Source of the DNA: Moraxellaceae bacterium
GTDB lineage: Bacteria > Pseudomonadota > Gammaproteobacteria > Pseudomonadales > UBA3067
NCBI GenBank assembly: GCA_002401525.1
Contig: NVTH01000015.1
Span: 22,148-29,295, forward strand
DNA: 7,148 bases
Reading direction: 5' to 3'
Under the pieces are notes generated by a model. That model was not told the DNA's origin. It did no database searches and saw only the letters and a program-made list of their open reading frames with translations. Position 1 is the first letter of the stretch, and each line of letters begins with the position of its first letter. Positions 1 through 5,170 of the stretch are shown here, piece by piece. A program made the translations under genes and the position numbers.

Positions 1-633
1 AATATCATAAACGCTTCCCACATTAACCCAGGTTTCGTACGGGTCATCGTCAAAAAAAATCGCCGTTGCTTCGGAACCGCATTGAGAAAGAGTTTCAGGC
101 TCAGGATCGGATTCAGATTCAAGGTCAGCCTCCAGCTCCCCGTTCTCTATGCTTGTATTTGAATCAACATCAAAACCGCTGTCCGCATTAATTAGAGGTT
201 CTGATGTCGGTTGAAAGCTCTGCTTAGAGGATACCAAATAGATATTAAGAGGATCTAAAAGCCGATCGCCGCTGCTGTCCACAGCCTCATTGTAAGGGTG
301 AGGCGCAGAGGTAATCAGTCGGCCGCCCGCTCTCACCCAATCCAACAAATTATCAATGCGGCGCTGACTTAGGGAGCGATGCGCGCTGGAAAGTATGAGC
401 ACGGTGTCCAATGGAGGCAATCGATCTAATTGCCCCAAGCCTTTATACACCGACACATCCACCTGCTTTACGTGCAAATATTTTTCTGCTGCAAGGTAGG
501 GGTTGGCACGTGCCAGCTTACTGTAACCGCGATCTTTTTCCACCTCCTTCCATTGTAATTGCTGGTAGCTAAAAATAAGCCCCGCCACCACCAAAAATAA
601 AAACGACAATTGAAGCAGTTCTTTTTTGCTCAT
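1..633 (-). CDS. DUF4350 domain-containing membrane protein (3' end outside window)
   Basis: The frame is open from ATG 633 to the window edge, giving 211 codons without a stop; the C-terminus is missing. A single membrane anchor lies at residues about 8-22, with Lys residues just before it, so the rest is probably periplasmic. Recognisable DUF4350 features are the ANPYLAAEKYL segment (43-53), a hydrophobic strand DTVLILSS (76-83) and DWVRAGGRLI (98-107). This order is typical of the family, which resembles the GldG/IFT52-like fold. After the core comes a Ser/Asp/Glu-rich stretch (about 142-191) that looks like a low-complexity insertion. The start overlaps the upstream DUF4129 gene by ATGA, with GGGG five bases ahead, so translation is probably coupled. 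In related bacteria the next genes are a MoxR ATPase and a DUF58 protein; that is known context, not seen here. The biochemical function is unknown. The family call is fairly secure, the role is not. Confidence 0.8.
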   Translation of the reverse strand, partial: MSKKELLQLSFLFLVVAGLIFSYQQLQWKEVEKDRGYSKLARANPYLAAEKYLHVKQVDVSVYKGLGQLDRLPPLDTVLILSSAHRSLSQRRIDNLLDWVRAGGRLITSAPHPYNEAVDSSGDRLLDPLNIYLVSSKQSFQPTSEPLINADSGFDVDSNTSIENGELEADLESESDPEPETLSQCGSEATAIFFDDDPYETWVNVGSVYDI

Positions 634-2246
634 TCGAACCCCGCCTCAATTTTAACGCCAGCCCCGTTCTCAAAATGCTGAGCCCACGCTTCGCACAAGG
701 CATGAAACTCTATGCTTGAGAGCTCCAAATGTCCGTAGGCCAACCGCTGCCAATGCGCGACCAAATCGTTAACAAATAGCACCAGCTCTTGGTCAGCAAT
801 CGCCGTTATCTTTCGAACGCAATCGCCTTCGGTATCACTACTGGATAAAGGCACTTTAGATTGTTCAATCAAACGATCATTTAATTGGCTCAATGCTCCC
901 CGGTAAAATAAGGATACTGCTTGCCTCAACAGACCGCGCTCGCCCAAGGAGCGCGCCTCCTCTATTAAATTACTGGGCAGAGATTGAGCGCTAATGTCCA
1001 TACCAAACATAAAAACGGCTGGTTTCTCCTGCTTCCTTCGCGGCAAACTTGTATTGATCAACCGCGCAAACCAATCAGAGTATTTCCGCAGCACGATTAG
1101 CACGAAAACAATCAAGATGCCCCACAAAATGAATTCCAAAACGCCTGCAAGCAACGCGGATAACTCAGCTAGATTTTCCGCCCAGGCCATCAATGTTTTC
1201 AACCATTCAGGGTCAACGGTTTCTTCTTCGTCCTCGCTCTCAAAAAATTCGATCAACCAGTCCAAATCCAGCTGCTGCTCCACTGTCAATTCGTGAAACA
1301 GCTCACCCTTCAGCACCGCTTCAATTTGCTGCTTCGAAATACTCTGAGGTAATTGCAGAACTTGCTCTCGAGCCAAAGGCGTCACCGCCTCCTTCTCGCT
1401 CCCCTCAACCCCTCCAATGGGAAATATTGTTGCAGACATTCCAAGCAACAAAATCAACGCAATATGTTTAACGCCTGAGGAGGGACTATTTTTGAGGTTA
1501 TTACGCTCCACACGTGCCATTATTTTTCGAAACCGAATTTCCACATCCCACGCTTCTAAATGTGAACGTCGATTGATATAAAGCGAAAATCCTCCAGCAA
1601 CATAAAACGGAGCAATAAGACTCGCCGCTATAAAAGCCACCAAATTATCCAAGCCATTCATCACCCAATGGTCCGAGCTAAATACTTGCCACCAATCAAT
1701 TTCTATTTCTCTCGGCACCAGCATGATCACTAACCCGTAAATCGCAAACGCCACCGCGATTTCCGCTAATAAGCAAAAAGCCGTCAACCACACCGACACC
1801 CCCATGCTCTCGCGATGCAACGTCGACAAACGATCGCTGCGCTCACGACCCTTTAGATTTTCCAGCTGCAATATCGGCAAATCGAAGGAGCGCGTTAAAC
1901 TCAATCGCCGCCACGTAATGGCTGCAATCCATTGGGGTTTCAAAAGCCCAGGCATGAGCCGCAAAGTCTGTTTCACAGAAGGTACTTGCTCGAATAAACC
2001 CCGACTTAATAAATGCAGCAACCCTCTTTCAAACAGAGGCTTCAACCACCAAACCAACCAAAAACTTAACCAGGATAAATCCAAATAATTTAGCAACAGA
2101 AACAACAGCACAAAGACCGGTAACCCCATCGCGACCCAGGTCAAAAATAGCGGTTTGTACCAAGCGCGGGCCATTTGAATGCCCAAGTCAAGCGCTTCCC
2201 AGGAAGACCTCGGGCGTATTTCGGCATTAATGTGCTCAAGTTTCAC
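630..2246 (-). CDS. DUF4129 domain-containing multi-pass membrane protein
   Basis: This is a 538-residue protein if begun at GTG 2246. A TTG at 2267 would add seven residues. I prefer GTG because GGGG lies seven bases ahead and the resulting N-terminus, MKLEHINAEIRPRSSWEALD, matches the 'lRPRs.WEA.DLG' opening of pseudomonad relatives as I remember them. Membrane segments lie at about 33-52, 55-68, 152-176, 198-224, 260-280 and 366-387. A family-typical block at 98-129 includes LLKPQW, TWRRLS and RSFDLPILQLE. A likely periplasmic stretch (about 281-365) contains the acidic run ESEDEEETVDPEW (336-348). The C-terminal DUF4129 domain (about 425-525) shows EEARSLGERGLLRQAVSLFYRGAL and TEGDC, and should be cytoplasmic by the TM count. 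The gene overlaps the SpoIIM gene by 11 bases and the DUF4350 gene by four. The role is unknown; it is presumably a subunit of a MoxR-linked membrane complex. Confidence 0.85.
   Translation of the reverse strand: MKLEHINAEIRPRSSWEALDLGIQMARAWYKPLFLTWVAMGLPVFVLLFLLLNYLDLSWLSFWLVWWLKPLFERGLLHLLSRGLFEQVPSVKQTLRLMPGLLKPQWIAAITWRRLSLTRSFDLPILQLENLKGRERSDRLSTLHRESMGVSVWLTAFCLLAEIAVAFAIYGLVIMLVPREIEIDWWQVFSSDHWVMNGLDNLVAFIAASLIAPFYVAGGFSLYINRRSHLEAWDVEIRFRKIMARVERNNLKNSPSSGVKHIALILLLGMSATIFPIGGVEGSEKEAVTPLAREQVLQLPQSISKQQIEAVLKGELFHELTVEQQLDLDWLIEFFESEDEEETVDPEWLKTLMAWAENLAELSALLAGVLEFILWGILIVFVLIVLRKYSDWFARLINTSLPRRKQEKPAVFMFGMDISAQSLPSNLIEEARSLGERGLLRQAVSLFYRGALSQLNDRLIEQSKVPLSSSDTEGDCVRKITAIADQELVLFVNDLVAHWQRLAYGHLELSSIEFHALCEAWAQHFENGAGVKIEAGFE
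639..642 (-). promoter_or_regulatory. Ribosome binding site of the DUF4350 gene
   Basis: Read on the minus strand, a GGGG core sits five bases before ATG 633, with GAGG a little further upstream. It lies inside the last codons of the DUF4129 gene. The same GGGG core precedes the other two internal starts of this operon, which supports this start choice. Confidence 0.5.
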
Positions 2247-3234
2247 GGCGACGCCCCAAGAAAACAAAATAGCTCAGCACAACACACCAGGCCCCGATTC
2301 CTACTGACACTTTAATAGCGTAATCAATGCTGCCATTCGACGACCAAAATGCTTCAACGAACGCCGCAATCAACAACATTAGAATAATGCCGTAAATTAA
2401 CGTCACACTTTCTGACACCGCCAACGTCAGCGAATTAATCCGCCTTAATCGACCGGGAAATAATAAACTGAAGCCTATTTTCAACCCCGCTGCACCGGCA
2501 AATACTATTGCCGTTAATTCAAATGCACCATGACCGGCAACAAAACCAATAAACGGCCGGTGATACCCTAACTGAATTAAATGCCCCGCCGCTGTACCCA
2601 GGCTTAAGCCGTTATAAATCAGATAAAATAGCGAGCCCAACCCACCTATAATGCCTGTCACAACGGTTTGAAAACCAATGCTAATATTATTTCTAATGTA
2701 AAAGCCAAACATCGCTAGATCAGTTTCTGATTCTCGTTCGCGGCCAACATGTTCGGCACCCGGGTCATACATCGCTTCAATGCTGCTAATTTGTTCGGGC
2801 GAAAAAACGCTGTAAGCCAACTCCGGAAAAATATAAATCCCGATCACCATGCCGAACAAGGGTAAATAAAATAACAAGCTCGCGCTTAACACTAATTTCC
2901 ACTCTGCTCGAACCGCTTGCGGAAAATCAAACAGTAAAAATTGAATCAGCCGATAGCGAAAATTAGTTTTACTTCGATACAACACCCCATGACCCCGCAT
3001 CGACAAATCATTCAAATAATCCAACAATGAAAGGCTGTAACCTCGCTGCTGAGCCAAGGCATAATGATTACAAATAAGCCGATAAGCCTCGCTAAAAGAG
3101 CAATCAACCTCCGAACCAAGCGCTAGATCCCCCTCATTGGCTGCAGTATTTCTACCCGCCAGCTCAAGGTTCAAACGTTTCTCAAACGCCAACCAAGTGG
3201 ATCGATAACGAGCTTCAAAAGCAGCCTGCTTCAT
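2236..3234 (-). CDS. SpoIIM-family (DUF95) integral membrane protein
   Basis: This 332-residue protein belongs to the family named after Bacillus stage II sporulation protein M, but here it has nothing to do with sporulation; such proteins are common in non-sporulating Gram-negatives. A soluble N-terminal part (1-110) is rich in charged residues and probably helical. Membrane segments follow at about 113-137, 190-215, 230-257, 275-297 and 307-327. The family signature is very clear: FYIRNNISIGFQT (178-190), GGLGSLFYLIYNGLSLG (197-213), and FVAGHGAFELTAIVFAGAAG (231-250) with the conserved GHG and FELTAI. The start ATG 3234 overlaps the RDD gene stop as ATGA and has GGGG six bases upstream. 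The RDD partner immediately before it is the usual neighbour. It is likely a pore-like or scaffold subunit of an envelope complex; the molecular function is not established. Confidence 0.9.
   Translation of the reverse strand: MKQAAFEARYRSTWLAFEKRLNLELAGRNTAANEGDLALGSEVDCSFSEAYRLICNHYALAQQRGYSLSLLDYLNDLSMRGHGVLYRSKTNFRYRLIQFLLFDFPQAVRAEWKLVLSASLLFYLPLFGMVIGIYIFPELAYSVFSPEQISSIEAMYDPGAEHVGRERESETDLAMFGFYIRNNISIGFQTVVTGIIGGLGSLFYLIYNGLSLGTAAGHLIQLGYHRPFIGFVAGHGAFELTAIVFAGAAGLKIGFSLLFPGRLRRINSLTLAVSESVTLIYGIILMLLIAAFVEAFWSSNGSIDYAIKVSVGIGAWCVVLSYFVFLGRRRET
2254..2257 (-). promoter_or_regulatory. Ribosome binding site that decides the GTG start of the DUF4129 gene
   Basis: A GGGG core on the minus strand stands seven bases before GTG 2246. 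The alternative TTG at 2267 has only a GAG trinucleotide upstream. The pattern matches the other two internal starts of the operon (GGGG at 6 and 5 bases), so it favours the shorter protein. Confidence 0.45.
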
Positions 3235-3911
3235 CGCTTACCCCGAATGCCATTAGCGATTTCCACTAATGCGTCCACTGCCTGCTGATCCTTTTCTCCG
3301 ATCACGGGCTGCAAAATATTAGCCAACTCACAACGTCGTTGTGCGGATAACTGAGGCATTCGCTCGCTGAAACTGACGATGGTTTGCTGTTCTTGCAAAT
3401 CAAGCGGAATGGGCGATGGACGCGCAGGGGCGTCAGAATCGAACTGCATGGATTTTCGAGGCGAACTATAAATAACCAAAGTGCCCGCAGCTAAATCGCC
3501 AACGCGCTTAAATTGCGAATTGACGCAAAGACTCACTAAGCCGGTAATGTAAAACAATGGCAAAAAATCCACCCCTCGGAACAAATTGCGCACCAGGGAG
3601 GAAGACCAAGTCACCGGGGTAGCATTATCATTCACCACCTTCAACTCCATCAACTTCTTTCCAGGCGTTTGACCGTTCCAGAGCACTTCAAAAAGAACCG
3701 GGTAAAACCATTCCATCACGAACATTGAAATAGTAAACAGCCCAAATCCGGCGACCCCGAGCACACTAAATAAAAGTGCCAAGAGTAGTTGCACTACGCC
3801 ACGAATCAATAGATCCACCAGAAAGGCGAGACCTCTTACTCCTGGCCCGGCCACCGTAAGCTGTAATGCAATGCCTTCGGGAGTTTCTATTGAATGACGG
3901 GTATCTAACAT
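3231..3911 (-). CDS. RDD-family membrane protein, first gene of the operon
   Basis: This is a 226-residue protein. The RDD signature is visible: R26 and D33 in RGLAFLVDLL at the start of the first membrane helix, and the GQTPGKKLMELKVV motif (80-93) after the second. R112 and D115 introduce the third helix, and RVGDLAAGTLVI (136-147) closes the domain. Membrane segments lie at about 27-52, 53-78 and 113-131. The tail (152-226) is soluble, proline- and glutamine-rich at first and then helical. The N-terminus LDTRHSIETPEG is the usual opening of the MoxR-operon subtype, so ATG 3911 is credible even though no good Shine-Dalgarno sequence precedes it. As promoter-proximal gene it probably sets expression of the rest. 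RDD proteins are variously proposed as transporters or membrane scaffolds; here the operon suggests a complex subunit. Confidence 0.9.
   Translation of the reverse strand: MLDTRHSIETPEGIALQLTVAGPGVRGLAFLVDLLIRGVVQLLLALLFSVLGVAGFGLFTISMFVMEWFYPVLFEVLWNGQTPGKKLMELKVVNDNATPVTWSSSLVRNLFRGVDFLPLFYITGLVSLCVNSQFKRVGDLAAGTLVIYSSPRKSMQFDSDAPARPSPIPLDLQEQQTIVSFSERMPQLSAQRRCELANILQPVIGEKDQQAVDALVEIANGIRGKR
3241..3244 (-). promoter_or_regulatory. Ribosome binding site of the SpoIIM-family gene
   Basis: On the minus strand GGGGTAAG precedes ATG 3234 with six bases between the GGGG core and the start. It lies inside the end of the RDD gene, consistent with coupled translation through the ATGA overlap. Confidence 0.5.
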
Positions 3912-3964
3912 AAAAAGTACGTATCGCTGTCCAAATTTATCGCCAACCTCTTATCCGTTCGCCA

Positions 3965-3983
3965 CTTAAACAAAGTGTTAAAG
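3965..3983. repeat. Imperfect palindrome, candidate operator
   Basis: Arms CTTAAACA (3965-3972) and TGTTAAAG (3976-3983) are complementary at seven of eight positions around a three-base centre AAG. The element touches the candidate minus-strand -10 box (3982-3987) and would cover its transcription start. This is the classic place for a repressor site ahead of the RDD operon. A transcribed hairpin in the 5' leader is the alternative. The regulator is not identifiable from the sequence. Confidence 0.35.
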
Positions 3984-4008
3984 TATACCCTACAGAAGAC
4001 ATTACCAA
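3982..4008 (-). promoter_or_regulatory. Candidate sigma70 promoter of the RDD-SpoIIM-DUF4129-DUF4350 operon
   Basis: On the minus strand the -10 box TATACT (3982-3987, five of six consensus) is preceded by TTGGTA (4003-4008, four of six) with a short 15-base spacer. Transcription would begin near 3975, leaving a leader of about 65 bases before ATG 3911. The -10 is good; the spacing makes the -35 uncertain. Confidence 0.35.
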
Positions 4009-4010
4009 GA

Positions 4011-4073
4011 ATGAAGGTAAAGATGCCATCTATTGGGACCAAAGCAAAGGGGAAAAGTCATCAAAAAAACTAA
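4011..4073 (+). CDS. Doubtful 20-residue cationic micro-ORF in the divergent region
   Basis: An ATG at 4011 opens a 20-codon frame ending at TAA 4071, with a second in-frame ATG at 4023 that has AAGG at a suitable distance. The frame also extends upstream to a GTG at 3975. The peptide contains six lysines and one histidine (for example TKAKGKSHQKN at its end) and no hydrophobic stretch. It matches nothing I recognise. It most likely arises by chance in A-rich intergenic DNA, but a small basic peptide or a decayed gene end cannot be excluded. Confidence 0.1.
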   Translation: MKVKMPSIGTKAKGKSHQKN

Positions 4074-4143
4074 ATCCAAATACGCCAGACTCAGAAGCCT
4101 GTCACGATATCCATAAATTATTACCAGTAAATCAGCACTAAAA

Positions 4144-4170
4144 TTTACATCTAAGAATTACCGCTATAGT
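4144..4170 (+). promoter_or_regulatory. Candidate sigma70 promoter of the BPSS1780-like gene
   Basis: TTTACA (4144-4149, five of six) and TATAGT (4165-4170, five of six) are separated by 15 bases, slightly short of the optimum. The start of transcription would be near 4177, about 35 bases before ATG 4212. The boxes are good, the spacer is not ideal. No other clear signal stands closer to this gene in the 300-base divergent region. Confidence 0.35.
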
Positions 4171-4211
4171 CTATTGTGCCTACCCCAAAATAAATCTCGG
4201 CGGCGTCACGT

Positions 4212-5048
4212 ATGAGCAATAACAACCCTTACCTTCCCCCCAGCTCCACCGATTCAGCGGCATTACCCAATGCCACCCCGCAACGATTAGCAGACCTGCC
4301 CAACCGATGCTCGTGGGGCTCTGGTTTTAGTTGGATCAAGGAGGGAGGCGCGTTATTTTTCAAAGCGCCCGGATATCTATTTACAACTTTTATTATCTAT
4401 TTCGTCGTTATTATTACTATCAGCATGATTCCCTTAGTTTCAATATTGACGCAAGTTTTCGGCCCAATGCTCACTGCCGGGCTGTACTACATATGCATGA
4501 CACTCGACACCCAAGACCAACGCAAATACAGGTTTCTTTTTATCGGGTTTCAACAAAAGGTGAAGCCGCTCCTTGCCTTAGCGCTGATTTACATACTCGG
4601 AATAATAGCCATTGTTGCTGTAGTCGGTATCACTATGGCCTTGTTGGTGGGCGTCGATCAATTGAATGCTGATCAGTTGAGTCGATTTTCATCTCCAGAC
4701 GCCATTGCAAACAACCCCCCGGACCCAATCTTGCTCGTCTATTTTATGCTAGCCATACTGATGGGCGTAGTTTTGATACTGCCACTGACCATGGGAATTT
4801 GGTTCTCTCCTGCCTTAATCATGCTCAATGACTTGCCGGCTCGCCAAGCGTTTGTCACTAGCTTCAAAGGGTGCTCTAAAAATGTGGGCTCTCTCACTGT
4901 ATGGGGGGTTGGAATGCTTGCAATCACTGTGGTCGCAATGATTCCTCTTGGTCTAGGATTACTGTTTCTTCCGGCAATCTCATTGTGTTCGTTATACATC
5001 AGCTATAAGGCTATATTTTTAAAACCCTCTGACGACGAACCCGAATAA
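4212..5048 (+). CDS. BPSS1780-like multi-pass inner membrane protein
   Basis: The product is 278 residues long. A short cytoplasmic-looking N-terminus begins NNNPYLPP, an 'NPYxPP' opening found in many bacterial membrane proteins of this kind. It is followed by a GSGFSWIKEGGALFFKAPG segment (36-54) like the 'GW.Wi..g..lF...P' entry of the BPSS1780 family. Hydrophobic segments lie at about 55-80, 84-98, 118-146, 172-204 and 226-266 (probably two helices). The AFVTSFKGCSKNVGSL segment (213-228) fits the family's 'SF.AC.kN' motif before the last helices. No catalytic or metal-binding residues are apparent. The gene stands alone, divergent from the RDD operon, and 122 bases before the kinase. The Shine-Dalgarno sequence is weak (GGCGG at 4199-4203), but the N-terminal motif supports this ATG. 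The function is unknown; the family call is from memory of its pattern and moderately sure. Confidence 0.75.
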   Translation: MSNNNPYLPPSSTDSAALPNATPQRLADLPNRCSWGSGFSWIKEGGALFFKAPGYLFTTFIIYFVVIITISMIPLVSILTQVFGPMLTAGLYYICMTLDTQDQRKYRFLFIGFQQKVKPLLALALIYILGIIAIVAVVGITMALLVGVDQLNADQLSRFSSPDAIANNPPDPILLVYFMLAILMGVVLILPLTMGIWFSPALIMLNDLPARQAFVTSFKGCSKNVGSLTVWGVGMLAITVVAMIPLGLGLLFLPAISLCSLYISYKAIFLKPSDDEPE

Positions 5049-5170
5049 AAACACATAACTCAGCAGCCTACCTAAACAAACAAGCATAACGAGCCACCAC
5101 CAAGCCGCGCCATTGGATATATACTTTATAGAACGGAGCTAGCGAACAAATCCACGGCGAAACTCGTATT
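5049..5170. other. Short intergenic gap without clear signals
   Basis: I see no GC-rich hairpin followed by a T run that would end the upstream gene, and no convincing -35/-10 pair. A TATACT (5120-5125) could be a -10 box but has no matching -35 at the right distance. The kinase may be read through from the BPSS1780-like gene or have a regulator-dependent promoter. Confidence 0.4.

Noticed and set aside
994..2088. Plus-strand open frames at 994-1296, 1193-1471 and 1804-2088
   Set aside because: They lie antisense inside the DUF4129 gene, have low-complexity Ser/Asn/Lys composition, no ribosome site and no family resemblance.
2236..3234. Sporulation gene suggested by the SpoIIM family name
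   Set aside because: The family is widespread in non-sporulating bacteria and the neighbours are MoxR-type operon genes; no other sporulation gene is present.
4331..4999. Open frames at 4331-4672 (plus) and 4739-4999 (minus)
   Set aside because: Both are shadows of the BPSS1780-like gene, whose own frame has coherent membrane segments and family motifs.
5049..5170. Rho-independent terminator after the BPSS1780-like gene
   Set aside because: No stable GC-rich hairpin followed by a T run could be found in the gap.
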